A stretch of 64,000 nucleotides of DNA from Ensifer sp. LCM 4579 (GCF_001854885.1 NZ_MDDV01000013.1:438272-502271), one strand, 5' to 3'. Counted from the first letter of the stretch, positions 25,341 through 34,438 are shown. The notes: a model not told the origin generated them from the letters alone. A program made the numbers and translations.

Positions 25341-25660
25341 CCTGATTCCCCGGTTTCGGTACTCCGTTTAAGAAAACGTCCGAAAGGGTGAACGCTTCGC
25401 AATTATGGAGCCTGTCCCTGCAAGGCGGAGATCACGCGTGCGCATCTTTATCGAGCATAGTCCTTCGACTTGAATGACCGGCTGAATGTCAGCTTGCGGA
25501 AAAGCGCGCACATATCCCCCATCATGTGCGGTGGGGCGTCGGCAACAAAAGTCCTCGGCGACTTTCGCCTATCGAGACGAACTGCGCCGAATTGAGACAC
25601 GGGGAACTTACTCAAGTTCTCGAATGTTCTCGTAGGAATTCCTTCGTGGGAGACAAGATC

Positions 25661-26467
25661 ATGGCGCGGTCACCGCAGAAATCCTCTCGCGGCGCTCAGC
25701 CTCCGCTGGCCCTGCCGCGACTTGCCGGCGCGGAGGCTGAGGAGTTTGTCGCGACCGCCATCGCCGATCTCGTGAAGTCGAAAATCCCGTTCCTGATCGC
25801 GGGCACATTCGCCGTCAGTGCCTATACGGGCATCTCGCGGCTGACCAAGGACCTCGATATATTTTGCAGGGCGGGCGATTTCAGCCGCATACTCAACCAT
25901 TTCCAGTCACTCGGCTACACCGCCGAGATCGAGGACGAGCGCTGGCTGGGCAAAGTTTACAAGGGCAAGCATTTCTTCGACGTCATATTCTCCTCCTCGA
26001 ACGGCACCATGTTCGTCAGCGATGCCTGGTTCGAACACGCGCTGACGGTGAAGATCAATTCCAGCTCCGTTCCGATAGTTGCGCCGACAGAACTCGTCTG
26101 GTCGAAATCCTTCATTCAGCTCCGCGAGCGCTACGACGGCGCCGACTTGGCGCACATGATCCTCAAGACCCACGATCGGATCGATTGGCACAGGCTGCTC
26201 GACACCATGGACGCCCATTGGGAGGTCTTGCTGATCCACCTGCTCAATTTCCGGTGGATATATCCTTCCGAACGCGACCGGGTTCCGGCATGGCTGCTTG
26301 ACGAGCTATTGCGTCGGCTGGCCGCGCAGGGGGAACTTCCGCTGCCGCAGACGAAGATCTGCCGCGGACGAATGTACTCGCGAGGCGATTACGAAGTCGA
26401 CGTCACGGAATGGGGCTTCGCCGACGTCGGCGGCGATGTCGAGATGCGTACAGGAAGCAAGGAGTAG
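25661..26467 (+). CDS. Nucleotidyltransferase (Pol-beta superfamily)
   Basis: 268 residues. The minimal nucleotidyltransferase core is visible: FLIAGTFAVSAYTGISRLTK leads to the catalytic pair D64/D66 (KDLDIF), and the third acidic residue is D107 (FFDVIFS). The triad is therefore complete. A C-terminal helical region with RWIYPSERDRVPAWLLDELLRRL follows. ATG 25661 has GGGAG 8 bases upstream and replaces a longer frame lacking a start signal. The next gene, a metallophosphoesterase, begins 4 bp after the stop, so they form an operon. Family members transfer NMPs to small molecules, tRNA or proteins; the substrate here is unknown. Confidence 0.75.
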   Translation: MARSPQKSSRGAQPPLALPRLAGAEAEEFVATAIADLVKSKIPFLIAGTFAVSAYTGISRLTKDLDIFCRAGDFSRILNHFQSLGYTAEIEDERWLGKVYKGKHFFDVIFSSSNGTMFVSDAWFEHALTVKINSSSVPIVAPTELVWSKSFIQLRERYDGADLAHMILKTHDRIDWHRLLDTMDAHWEVLLIHLLNFRWIYPSERDRVPAWLLDELLRRLAAQGELPLPQTKICRGRMYSRGDYEVDVTEWGFADVGGDVEMRTGSKE

Positions 26468-26471
26468 GGCG

Positions 26472-27182
26472 ATGAGCAAGACGAAAGTGGCAGCGGTCGC
26501 GGATCTTCATGTGAAGGAGGACGGCTCGGTCTCCTGCACGGAGCTTTTTTCAGAGATCTCGCGCGTGGCGGACGTGCTTGTGATCGCCGGCGACCTCACA
26601 GATCTGGGCAAACCCGCGGAAGCCGAACTCCTAGCCGCCGACCTGAAGTCCTGCACGGTTCCGGTGGTGGCCGTGCTCGGCAATCACGACCACCAATGCA
26701 ACGCCGTCGAGGAGATATCGGCGATCCTGATGAAGGCCGGCGTTCACCTCCTCAACGGCCAGGCGGTCGAAATCGCCGGCGTCGGCTTTGCCGGCACGAA
26801 AGGCTTCGTGGGCGGCTTCGGCCGGCACATGCTCGGCTCCTTCGGCGAGCCCGCGATCAAAGCGATGGTCTCCGAGACGGTCGACGAGGCGATGCGCCTG
26901 GAGAACGCCATGCGAAAGATCAGCACGCGGCACTCCGTCGTGGTGCTCCACTATGCCCCAATCGCGGAGACTGTCGCCGGAGAGCCGGAGGCGATCTATC
27001 CGTTTCTCGGTTGCTCGCGGTTGGCCGAAACCATCGACCGCTTTCGGGTGAGTGCAGTCGTTCATGGCCACGCGCACAGGGGCACCTACCGGGGAAATAC
27101 ACCCGGCGGCGCCCCCGTTTACAACGTCGCCGCCCATGTCGAGAAGCCGTCCGGGCGGCCCTATGCGATTTTGGAGTTCTGA
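26472..27182 (+). CDS. Calcineurin-like metallophosphoesterase
   Basis: 236 residues with the full five-motif signature of the family: D11-x-H13 (AVADLHV), GDLTD, GNHDH, LHYAPIAE and VHGHAHRG. It therefore binds two metal ions and should hydrolyse a phosphomono- or diester. No signal peptide is visible, so it acts in the cytoplasm. ATG 26472 follows the nucleotidyltransferase stop by 4 bp, with GGAGTAGGG as ribosome-binding site. A writer-eraser relation between the two products, in which the transferase adds a nucleotide and the esterase removes it, is an inference from gene order only. Confidence 0.88.
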   Translation: MSKTKVAAVADLHVKEDGSVSCTELFSEISRVADVLVIAGDLTDLGKPAEAELLAADLKSCTVPVVAVLGNHDHQCNAVEEISAILMKAGVHLLNGQAVEIAGVGFAGTKGFVGGFGRHMLGSFGEPAIKAMVSETVDEAMRLENAMRKISTRHSVVVLHYAPIAETVAGEPEAIYPFLGCSRLAETIDRFRVSAVVHGHAHRGTYRGNTPGGAPVYNVAAHVEKPSGRPYAILEF

Positions 27183-27320
27183 TGTCGCTCTCCGAATGCC
27201 TTGCCAGGACGAGCTTCGCGCATGGTTCGAACAGCGAGCAAATGATCCTGCGGCACTTCAAACGCCATGCAACACGCAAATCGGCAATCTCTTCGGAGCG
27301 CCCGGACCGAACTGATTCGA

Positions 27321-28694
27321 TCATGCCGTCAGATCGCTGAGAAAATTCCGGCACCAGCGCGAAACGTCGTGTTCCAGCAAGTGATCCATCATCACCTTCC
27401 AACGCTTCTTCCGCTCTCCCAGCGGCATGCTGAGCGCGCGCGCCATGGCGTTGGCGATACCCTCTATGTCGTATGGATTGACCAGAAGCGCGCCCTGCAA
27501 CTCGCGGGCAGCGCCCGCGAAGCGCGAAAGCACAAGCACGCCCGGATCGTCCGGATCCTGCGCGGCCACATATTCCTTTGCGACCAGGTTCATGCCGTCT
27601 CGAAGCGGCGTCACGAGGCCGACTTTGCCAAGCCGGTAAAGCCCCGCAAGAATGCGGCGGCCGACCGAGCGGTTGATATAACGTATAGGCACCCAATCGA
27701 CGGCGCCGAGTGCGCCGTTCACCCTGCCGGCCTGTTCGGCAACCGTGCGTTGCATTGCTTCGTATTCCGGCACTTCGGAGCGCGACTTCGGCGTGATTTG
27801 CAGATAGGTGACGCGCCCCCTGTAGACCGGATTGTCCAGGATGAAGCGCTCAAATGCGTCGATGCGCTGCGTGATTCCCTTGGAATAATCCAGGCGATCG
27901 ACACCGATTATCAGACTGCGGTGCTCAATGCTTTCACGTGCCTTCTTGACCGTGCTGTTGGTGGATGCCTTTTGGGCGAATTCGGCGAAGGCGGCAGTCT
28001 CGATGCCGATCGCATAGACGCCGCCCTTGAATACGCGGCCATAGGCACTGAAGCGGCCTCCGCCAACTTCGTCGCCGATGCCTTCCCGCCTGAGGCAACT
28101 GGCGAAGTTCTCGAGGTCGTGATCGGTTTGAAAGCCGACGACGTCGTAGTGCGACAGGCCACGCATGATCTCCTCATGAACAGGCATCGTAAAGAGCACG
28201 TCCGCAGGCGGCCAGGGAATGTGGAGAAAAAAACCGATGCGGTTCTTCAGGCCCATCTGACGCAGTTCCGCGGCGAGAGGGATCAAGTGGTAGTCATGCA
28301 CCCAGATGACGTCATCGGGCTTGACAAGCGGCGCCAGGCGATGGGCGAAGAAGCGGTTGACGCGGAAATAGCCGGCCATTTCCTTGCGACCGTATTCGGC
28401 GAGGTCAAGCCGGTAGTGACAGATCGGCCAGAGAACGCGGTTGGCGAAGCCGTGGTAGTATTCCTCGACGTCGGTATCGGTCAGATCCGTCAGCGCATAG
28501 GTGACATTGCCCTGCTGGAGATGCGCGAGCGGCGCCGGCTCGTGCTCGCCGCTCGACTTTCCCGACCAGCCCATCCATATGCCGCCATGCTCTTCGAGGG
28601 CGACTTTCAACGCGACCGCCAGCCCGCCGGCGGGCGCAATCCCGCCCTTGTCCGGAACGGGTACGCGATTCGAGACAATAACGAGGCGGCTCAT
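27321..28694 (-). CDS. otsA: Trehalose-6-phosphate synthase
   Basis: About 457 residues of GT20. It condenses UDP-glucose with glucose-6-phosphate. Motifs: SNRVPVPDKGGIAPAGGLAV at the N-terminus with the donor-loop GG, VWVHDYHLIPLA, GFFLHIPWPP, RLDYSKGI and the C-terminal PLRDGMNLVAKEYVA. ATG 28694 with AAAGGT 7 bases upstream is preferred to a TTG two codons earlier. It follows otsB by 42 bp on the same strand, so the order is otsB-otsA. Trehalose made here would serve osmotic and desiccation tolerance. Confidence 0.95.
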   Translation of the reverse strand: MSRLVIVSNRVPVPDKGGIAPAGGLAVALKVALEEHGGIWMGWSGKSSGEHEPAPLAHLQQGNVTYALTDLTDTDVEEYYHGFANRVLWPICHYRLDLAEYGRKEMAGYFRVNRFFAHRLAPLVKPDDVIWVHDYHLIPLAAELRQMGLKNRIGFFLHIPWPPADVLFTMPVHEEIMRGLSHYDVVGFQTDHDLENFASCLRREGIGDEVGGGRFSAYGRVFKGGVYAIGIETAAFAEFAQKASTNSTVKKARESIEHRSLIIGVDRLDYSKGITQRIDAFERFILDNPVYRGRVTYLQITPKSRSEVPEYEAMQRTVAEQAGRVNGALGAVDWVPIRYINRSVGRRILAGLYRLGKVGLVTPLRDGMNLVAKEYVAAQDPDDPGVLVLSRFAGAARELQGALLVNPYDIEGIANAMARALSMPLGERKKRWKVMMDHLLEHDVSRWCRNFLSDLTA

Positions 28695-28736
28695 GCTCAA
28701 TACCTTTCATGCAAGAAATATGTCAGGTGCTCGACC

Positions 28737-29516
28737 TCAGGAGACCAACCTGGCGATGATGGCGCGCAGAGCCTCGGAAGAAGGGATGGTGCCCAGCGCT
28801 TCGCTCGCAGGCAAAGGCGGGCCGATGCGGATCGAATAGCCGCCGAGCCGATTGACCGTGCGAAACATCGCTTCGTCGGTCACATCGTCGCCGATCGCGA
28901 TCGCGCGTCTGCCGGCAAAGGTTGGCTGCGCCAGAAATGCCGCCACGGCCTGGCCCTTGTCGGCGCTGGCCGGACGGATTTCGATAACCATCTTGCCGTG
29001 TTGGATCGTCCAGTCCGGTCCCGCTCGGATCAAAGCCCGCTCCATCAGCGGTTCAACTGCGTGCTGTCGGTCCGGCGCAAGCCGGTAATGGGCCGCGACT
29101 GCCGCTCCCTTGTCTTCGATCAGAACGCCCGCCCAGTTGGCAGTATCGGCGATCAGATCAGCCTTCAGTCGCTCAAATTCCAGCGTCGCTGCGGCCTTGT
29201 ACATCCGGCCATCCGCATCGCGGCGCTCGGCACCATGAAGTCCGGCGATGGGAAAACGGACCGGCGAAAAAAGCTGCCCCGCGTAATCAAGACCGCGACC
29301 GGTCACAAGTGCAAGCGCGCCTCCGAGTTTTCTCGACAAGGCCTGGAGATGGGCGGGCAGGGATGGCGGAACCGCTACGGCGTCCGGCGTTTCGGCAAGG
29401 TCAAGCAACGTTCCATCGATATCGAGGAACAGAGCCCAGCTTTCCGGATCGGTCGAGAGAGCGGCGACAAAGAAGTCCTCTCCTGAAACTGCATCAGCTT
29501 TTTTCCGGTATGACAT
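28737..29516 (-). CDS. otsB: Trehalose-6-phosphate phosphatase
   Basis: 259 residues of the HAD superfamily. The nucleophile motif is LFLDIDGTLLDLAETPD, with ALVTGRGLD as motif II, the Lys of motif III in ASADKGQAVAAFL, and GDDVTDEAMF as motif IV. It removes phosphate from the OtsA product to give trehalose. It is first gene of the otsBA unit. On the minus strand TATAAT occurs about 10 bases before the ATG, but I found no matching -35, so the promoter is undecided. Confidence 0.94.
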   Translation of the reverse strand: MSYRKKADAVSGEDFFVAALSTDPESWALFLDIDGTLLDLAETPDAVAVPPSLPAHLQALSRKLGGALALVTGRGLDYAGQLFSPVRFPIAGLHGAERRDADGRMYKAAATLEFERLKADLIADTANWAGVLIEDKGAAVAAHYRLAPDRQHAVEPLMERALIRAGPDWTIQHGKMVIEIRPASADKGQAVAAFLAQPTFAGRRAIAIGDDVTDEAMFRTVNRLGGYSIRIGPPLPASEALGTIPSSEALRAIIARLVS

Positions 29517-29718
29517 GGGGTCATAATTATATCAGATACCGTGAACGACCACCCCGGCTTTGTATTTGAATGGCTCGGCGTCCAGGCAAATTTCACCCTC
29601 GGCGGTCTACGCCGCAACCGTCTCCTCACCGCAGCGACGACGTCGCTCCGCCCCATCTGCCGCCGGCGACCAGTTGCCGTGAGAAGACGCATTCGTATTT
29701 CACTTAGCAAAATGTAAA

Positions 29719-29747
29719 CTTAATCCGTATCCCGGATACGCCTATAT
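29719..29747 (+). promoter_or_regulatory. Promoter with palindromic operator
   Basis: CTTAAT (29719-29724) and CTATAT (29742-29747) are separated by 17 bases and resemble the alphaproteobacterial vegetative consensus. The spacer is almost filled by a perfect dyad CGTATCC-C-GGATACG (29726-29740). A protein bound there would block RNA polymerase, the usual arrangement for an autoregulated toxin-antitoxin type operon. The gene at 29769 starts 21 bases after the -10 box, with AGGAG at 29756. Confidence 0.65.
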
Positions 29748-29768
29748 TGCCCCACAGGAGCTCTGTCC

Positions 29769-30179
29769 ATGTCTGTAAAAGAGCGCATCAAGAGATATTG
29801 GGAGACCGGAGGAGCAGCCGATCTCGTGCGGGTGGAAGTTCTCGTGCCAAGAGCGCGTCGAGAAGAGATCGTGAATATTGCCGCAGAATTCCGCTCCAAA
29901 CACCGGGCCAAGAAGGATCGACTTGCTGAATTCATCAGGATTGCGACTGAGAGATATGTTCCGAGAGTGTTCGACAACATCGACATCGACAAATTGAACG
30001 ATCTGCCGCAGAAGGCGCGGGTTATCATGGCCTCCATCGCCGGGAATAGGTCCGATAGCAGCTACATTGCCGGCGGCTTGGTCTTGTGGACTGGCCCCGC
30101 GTGTCCGATCACATCGACATCTTCCATGATACCGATGAGGAAATCGGATCTGCTGCGAATGCCAACATCGAGAAACTGA
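29769..30179 (+). CDS. Small antitoxin-like protein running into a nucleotidyltransferase remnant
   Basis: 136 residues. Residues 1-70 (KERIKRYWETGGAADLVRVE; VLVPRARREEIVNIAAEF) look like a small intact basic helical protein of the kind found upstream of AbiEii-like nucleotidyltransferases. From about residue 80 the sequence (QKARVIMASIAGNRSDSSYIAGGLVL) looks like the start of such a nucleotidyltransferase, and the frame then ends in meaningless residues. The real reading continues in another frame. AGGAG lies 8 bases before the ATG. The dyad in the promoter suggests an autoregulated first gene. Function as antitoxin is inferred, not shown. Confidence 0.55.
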   Translation: MSVKERIKRYWETGGAADLVRVEVLVPRARREEIVNIAAEFRSKHRAKKDRLAEFIRIATERYVPRVFDNIDIDKLNDLPQKARVIMASIAGNRSDSSYIAGGLVLWTGPACPITSTSSMIPMRKSDLLRMPTSRN

Positions 30180-30530
30180 GGGCTGACGGTTTCCAGGTCT
30201 CTGTCGAGATCAACATCTACGGCTGCGTCGAAGCAAACGTCATGCGCGGGTCCAATGGATGAGCGAGACTCGAACTCGCTTCTTGCCACTCGTCAGGGAC
30301 GACGAGTGGCAAGGATCCGGGATGACCTCGTCGCCGCTCTCGACCGGGCAGAGAACTACCTGCGCAATGCTCCCCCCGAGATCGTCGGGATACTGGCCGT
30401 AGATTCCGCAGGAGTTCCGATGGAGGTCTATGATCTCAACACCGACGGAATCCAATATCGCAATGAGACCTCCGAGCCCGAAGTTACACCAGATTTGCCT
30501 CAAACAGTAAGCCGCTGGGCAGCTTCCTGA
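30027..30530 (+). pseudogene. Frameshifted, internally deleted AbiEii-like nucleotidyltransferase
   Basis: Three frames carry consecutive pieces of one recognisable protein. Frame of 29769: IAGNRSDSSYIAGGLVL. Next frame (about 30086-30259): DWPRVSDHIDIFHDTDEEIG, continuing to VSVEINIYGCVEANVMRG. Next frame (30256-30314): WMSETRTRFLPLVRDDEWQ. Then back in the frame of 30255 to the stop at 30530: DDLVAALDRAENYLRNAPPE, then IVGILAVDSAGVPMEVYDL. The catalytic DxD pair survives in SDHIDIF. The family's usual middle part, after the LVRDDEW segment, seems missing, so a deletion is likely as well as two frameshifts. No single product can be full length. I judge it a decayed gene; sequencing error alone would not explain the missing segment. 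Confidence 0.65.
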
Positions 30531-30554
30531 CTACGTCTGGTTCTCTGCCCGGGA

Positions 30555-31763
30555 TCACTTCCGGGGCCGCAGCAGCGCCAGGGCGACCGTCGATGCCGCA
30601 AGGACAGCGGTAATAATAAAGGGCCCGGTAGCGCCATAGTTGTCCACGACATAGCCACCGAAAACCGCGCCGATACTGATGGCGACCTGGAAAGAAACGA
30701 CCATCAGGCTACCCGCCGCCTCCAGAGCGTCGGGCGCCGCGAGCGACAGATTGGTAGGCAGTACGACTGGTGCCATGCCGAAGGCGAAGCCCCAAAGCGT
30801 GGAGAAACCGAAGGCAACGCCGATGTGAGCGCCCCAAAGGACCAAAGCGAGTGTCGCAAACCCCATCAACGCGGCGGTGACCGCAAGCGCCATGCGGATA
30901 TTGGCGTCGGCCATTCGTCCGCCGGCAACGTTACCAGCCACAGCGGCGATTCCGAAGCCGAGCAGCACCAGGGCGATCGGCCCGGCTTCAAGGAGCGTCA
31001 CCTGTTCGAGGAAGGGACGCACATAGACTGATCCGGCAAAATGCCCCGTCATCAGTAAAAGGATAGCAAGCATTCCCAATTGGATAGGGCGTCGCCGTGT
31101 CAGCCGAAAGACATCGGCGAGACTATTGTTTGCGTTTGCAGGCAGCGTCGGGAGGCTGAGCAGCTGCAGCAGCATTGCAAGCGCGGCAAGCGCCGCCGTC
31201 ATGGCCATGGCGCTGCGCCAGCCCAGCCAATCGCTAACCAAGGCGCCCATCGAGGGTGCAGCTATGGTGGCGAGCGAGACGCCCAGGGTGACGATAGCCA
31301 TGCCCCGTCCCGTTGCGTTGGGGCCAACCAGCCTCGCAACAACGGCGACTGAAAGCGCCCAGAAAGCGCTGAGCGCGATACCCAATCCAGCCCGACCCAA
31401 CAACAACAGCCAAAAATCGGTTGCCAACGCTGCAAGAATATTAGAGCCGATCGCCAACGCACTGAGACCGACCAGCACCGTTTTGCGGTTCAACCTGCCG
31501 ATGAGGACATTGCTCAACAAGGCCGTAACGGCGCCTACGGAAGCGGTGGCGGTGACTATCTGCCCGGCTGTTCCCTCGCTGATGCCGAGATCGCGCGCCA
31601 ATGGAGTCAGCAGGCCTGCCGGCAGGAACTCAGCCGAGACCAGCGCAAAGCTGGTGGCCGCCATCGATAGAACCGCGAACCAAGTGGCTGCACTCCAGAT
31701 GCCCGATCCAGTGGCATCACGGTCTAGCAGCGCGCTGTCAAGTTGCGATGTTGTGTCCGTCAT
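30555..31763 (-). CDS. MFS transporter, drug/sugar efflux (DHA1) type
   Basis: 402 residues with 12 predicted membrane helices. The TM1-TM2 region reads FALVSAEFLPAGLLTPLARD and is followed by LIGRLNRK, the cytoplasmic motif A equivalent. The family C-type motif appears as GVSLATIAAPSMGALVSDWLGWR in TM5. This is the layout of SotB/NepI/AraJ-like proton-driven exporters. The substrate is unknown. TAGGAGA stands 7 bases before the ATG. The AraC-type regulator starts 1 kb upstream on the same strand with only a 60-bp gap, so it is the natural candidate regulator. Confidence 0.88.
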   Translation of the reverse strand: MTDTTSQLDSALLDRDATGSGIWSAATWFAVLSMAATSFALVSAEFLPAGLLTPLARDLGISEGTAGQIVTATASVGAVTALLSNVLIGRLNRKTVLVGLSALAIGSNILAALATDFWLLLLGRAGLGIALSAFWALSVAVVARLVGPNATGRGMAIVTLGVSLATIAAPSMGALVSDWLGWRSAMAMTAALAALAMLLQLLSLPTLPANANNSLADVFRLTRRRPIQLGMLAILLLMTGHFAGSVYVRPFLEQVTLLEAGPIALVLLGFGIAAVAGNVAGGRMADANIRMALAVTAALMGFATLALVLWGAHIGVAFGFSTLWGFAFGMAPVVLPTNLSLAAPDALEAAGSLMVVSFQVAISIGAVFGGYVVDNYGATGPFIITAVLAASTVALALLRPRK

Positions 31764-31823
31764 TGAAAGATCTCCTACGTTCGGGAGCCTTTCATAGACG
31801 GCCTTTTTGGGATTATATGTGGC

Positions 31824-32813
31824 CTAAAATCCGAAATCTATGTCCGTTCGTCCGGAAATTGTGCGACGCACAACGCCTGGAGAGACGCTCGTGATGCGTT
31901 TGAAGGCGCGAGCGAAGGAGGCCTCGGATTCATAACCCAGACGGGAAGCAACCTCGGCAATCGACATGCCGCCTTGCCCTAACAGCTCGCGGGCAAGCTG
32001 CATACGCAGACGGGCGAGATAGCGGGCCGCGCCTTCCCCCAGGACAGTGCTGAAGCGCTCGGCGAACACCGAGCGCGACTGACCTGCCACGCTGGCGAGG
32101 TTTTCGAGCGTCCAGTTATGGCCGGGGTCTCGGTGCATAGCTGCCAGAACCCGACCAATATGGGGATCGCGGATGGCGGCGAGCCAACCGGTGGTCGAGG
32201 CTCCACTGCAATTGACCCAGCAGCGGATGAGCCGTGCTGTCAGCAAGTCCGCCATACGCGACAATACGGTCGCACTGCCCATCTGGGGTTGTGTAGCCTC
32301 CGCCGTCATGGCCGCCAGCAGGGGACCAACGATAGGGTCATTGCCAGCCACATCGCAGCCCTTGATGATTGGTGGCATCAAACCGATCAAGGGGTGAAGC
32401 GCATAGGCGCCCAATGCCATGGAGCAGCAGAACAGGGTGCTGGTCGCACCCGCACCTTCCTGTACCACTTCGCAGACGTTGCTCCCCACCTTCGTCACCC
32501 GGCAACCCTCGAGCGAGTCGCCTACAACGTCGGGCGCGCTGGCCAGTCGATGTGCGATGCCTTGCGGCAGCAACACCAGATCGCCATCGTTCAATTTCTG
32601 CCATCCCTGAGCTTCGGTATTGATCCAGCACGGACCCTGGCTGACAAAGTGAAAACGAAGCAGTTGTTGTTGCGGAAAGGCGATGCTCCAAGGATGCCGG
32701 AGCTCGCAGCGGCCATAGTTGACGCCACTCAAGCGAAAGTCTTGCAACACTTCGCTTAGGGCATCCATTGGGATATGTGGCGGCGAAGACGGTCGGGACG
32801 AATGGTCAAGCAT
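31824..32813 (-). CDS. AraC-family transcriptional regulator
   Basis: 329 residues. The N-terminal ~190 residues form a cupin-type ligand domain (DALSEVLQDFRLSGVNYGR; GDLVLLPQGIAHRL) of the AraC_binding/Cupin_6 kind. The C-terminal ~100 residues are the double helix-turn-helix (WTLENLASVAGQSRSVFAER; MSIAEVASRLGYESEASFARAF). It probably controls the adjacent MFS gene. Two in-frame ATGs exist, 32813 and 32768. Neither has a strong ribosome-binding site, so the exact N-terminus is open. Confidence 0.88.
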   Translation of the reverse strand: MLDHSSRPSSPPHIPMDALSEVLQDFRLSGVNYGRCELRHPWSIAFPQQQLLRFHFVSQGPCWINTEAQGWQKLNDGDLVLLPQGIAHRLASAPDVVGDSLEGCRVTKVGSNVCEVVQEGAGATSTLFCCSMALGAYALHPLIGLMPPIIKGCDVAGNDPIVGPLLAAMTAEATQPQMGSATVLSRMADLLTARLIRCWVNCSGASTTGWLAAIRDPHIGRVLAAMHRDPGHNWTLENLASVAGQSRSVFAERFSTVLGEGAARYLARLRMQLARELLGQGGMSIAEVASRLGYESEASFARAFKRITSVSPGVVRRTISGRTDIDFGF

Positions 32814-32967
32814 TCCGGAAATTTAGATGCCGACCGTCCGGTTTGCAAGCGGAGACGAATTTTATAGTCCGTGCCGCCGATAGCGACCCGCCGGGGTTTC
32901 GTTTACGATACGAGGGCGTTCATCCAATACGTGTCGAGCATAGCGCGTTTATACGGGAGTCCGATCA

Positions 32968-33450
32968 TTGAGCGTCGCCTTCACCAAAGAAGAAAGTGCC
33001 GAAACGGCTTCGGAGACCGTGTTGCCCGACCGACCCGTCTCGCCCCATCCGAACCTTGTCACAGAAGCGGGATTGAAGGCTCTGCAATCGCAGTTCCAAC
33101 AGGCGCGCCAGGCCTATGATGCTGTCAGCTCAATCGAAGACGTTGATGAGCGACGGCGGCAAGCGGCAAGCCCGCTACGCGATCTGCGCTACTTTGCAGA
33201 AAGAATTCGCACGGCTCAGGTCGTTCCCGACCCGACTTCACTTGCCGCTGTTTCCTTCGGGAGCACTGTGACCTTCAGCCGTGACGACGGACGGGTGCAG
33301 ACGTATCGTATCGTTGGGGAGGATGAAGCGGATCCCAAGTGCGGAACTATCTCTTACGTGTCGCCGGTCGCAAGGATGCTGATGGGCAAAGCTGTCGGGC
33401 ACATCGTGAGCGTAGGCGATCAAGAGCTCGAGATCGTCGCCATCGGGTAA
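32968..33450 (+). CDS. GreA/GreB-family transcript cleavage factor-like protein
   Basis: 160 residues. The C-terminal domain matches the FKBP-like Gre domain: VSFGSTVTFSRDDGRVQTYR, IVGEDEADPKCGTISYVSPV, ARMLMGKAVGHIVSV. The N-terminal part is a shortened helical hairpin (LVTEAGLKALQSQFQQARQA). Paralogues of this size often sit on accessory replicons and modulate RNA polymerase through its secondary channel. The tip acidic residues of GreA are not obvious to me, so cleavage stimulation is uncertain. The start is TTG 32968, with CGGGAG about 9 bases upstream. Confidence 0.8.
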   Translation: MSVAFTKEESAETASETVLPDRPVSPHPNLVTEAGLKALQSQFQQARQAYDAVSSIEDVDERRRQAASPLRDLRYFAERIRTAQVVPDPTSLAAVSFGSTVTFSRDDGRVQTYRIVGEDEADPKCGTISYVSPVARMLMGKAVGHIVSVGDQELEIVAIG

Positions 33451-33488
33451 AGCGCGGATATGCAGGATCTCCAAGGGCTTGCGGCTCC

Positions 33489-34397
33489 TCAAGGTCTCGA
33501 GCAAGCGAGCCGTCCGGAAGGAGCCGGCTGTTGAAGCGAAGCAGCAGCGAAAATCGCACCCGGAGCATCGGTCGTTACCTGGCGCACATTCGCCTCGAGG
33601 AGCGTGCGGAGGACAGCTTCGATGCTGATCCGGCCCGGATTGACGGTCCAGGCGTCGGTCTCGATGCCGAGATCCAACAGGCGCCTGACAAGCGGGAAGC
33701 CTTGGCGCTCGGCGGCGACGATCGCGTCGAACCGGAGATAGGCGAGGCCCACGCCCGGTCTGCGCCGCTCGACATGACGCAGGAGCCGCTCCGGGTCGCG
33801 AAGGGTCGGCTGACGGGTGACCGCCAGCATCGGGTCGTAGCCGAGCCTCGCTCCGGGAACAGCGGCGACGAGACGGCGTGCATCATCCAGATGATGGGAA
33901 CCGACGATGATGGCGTCCCCGAGCCCGGCCACGGCCGCCGCGGCATCAGCAATCGCTGCATCCGTGAGCCTGTGTCCTTTGAGCAGCTTGAGGTCGAGTT
34001 GAAGGCTGGCCGACGGCGCCCTCGGCAGCGTTCGTAGCGGCGCCACCAGTTCGGCGAGCGATAATACCGGTGCATCGGGATCCGGCGCGCCGTCGGCGTC
34101 CCGGTGGAAAAGCCCTCGCGTCGATGCGATCGGCATGCGCGCAACGTGGCCACGGCCGGTCGTCGATGGACCGAGCGTTGCATCGTGGAGAACAGCGAAG
34201 CGGCCGTCGGCGGTGGCGAGTATATCCACCTCGAGACTGGCGCCGAGCTGCCAGCCGAGGGCGAGGTTCGAGCGCTTGAAAGGCGCCTCGGTGAGGTGCC
34301 TGCGCAGTTTGTGCCACTTTAGCCGCACAGGGCCATGTGGACCTTCGACTGCCACCGGCGTGTTCGACGTGCGCTCGCTCGTCTCCAAAGCCGTCAC
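33489..34397 (-). CDS. Glycerophosphodiester phosphodiesterase-family paralogue with altered HR motif
   Basis: 302 residues with a TIM-barrel GDPD layout. LGASLEVDILATADGRFAVL supplies the conserved E-x-D, followed by the LHDATLGPSTTGRG loop, LQLDLK and the C-terminal GIETDAWTVN strand. The usual N-terminal catalytic HRG is replaced by WHKLRRH, and the PENT segment is not recognisable. Hydrolysis may be changed or lost. GTG 34397, with AAGGAG 9 bases upstream, is preferred to TTG 34442, which overlaps the ATPase stop. It is last in the ugp-like operon, so it should act on the imported substrate. Confidence 0.78.
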   Translation of the reverse strand: MTALETSERTSNTPVAVEGPHGPVRLKWHKLRRHLTEAPFKRSNLALGWQLGASLEVDILATADGRFAVLHDATLGPSTTGRGHVARMPIASTRGLFHRDADGAPDPDAPVLSLAELVAPLRTLPRAPSASLQLDLKLLKGHRLTDAAIADAAAAVAGLGDAIIVGSHHLDDARRLVAAVPGARLGYDPMLAVTRQPTLRDPERLLRHVERRRPGVGLAYLRFDAIVAAERQGFPLVRRLLDLGIETDAWTVNPGRISIEAVLRTLLEANVRQVTTDAPGAIFAAASLQQPAPSGRLACSRP

Positions 34398-34438
34398 AGG
34401 CGCGGACTCCTTCCCTGAGAGGCAGCAACTGCCCTTAT

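Larger units (their letters stand above)
25004..25660. other. 657-bp region without a protein gene
   Basis: This gap lies between the minus-strand mscS and the plus-strand nucleotidyltransferase. It contains the minus-strand terminator and sRNA candidate at 25.2-25.35 kb and presumably both flanking promoters. The rest shows no family motif. The open frame that enters from 25526 has no ribosome-binding site before ATG 25661. Confidence 0.5.
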
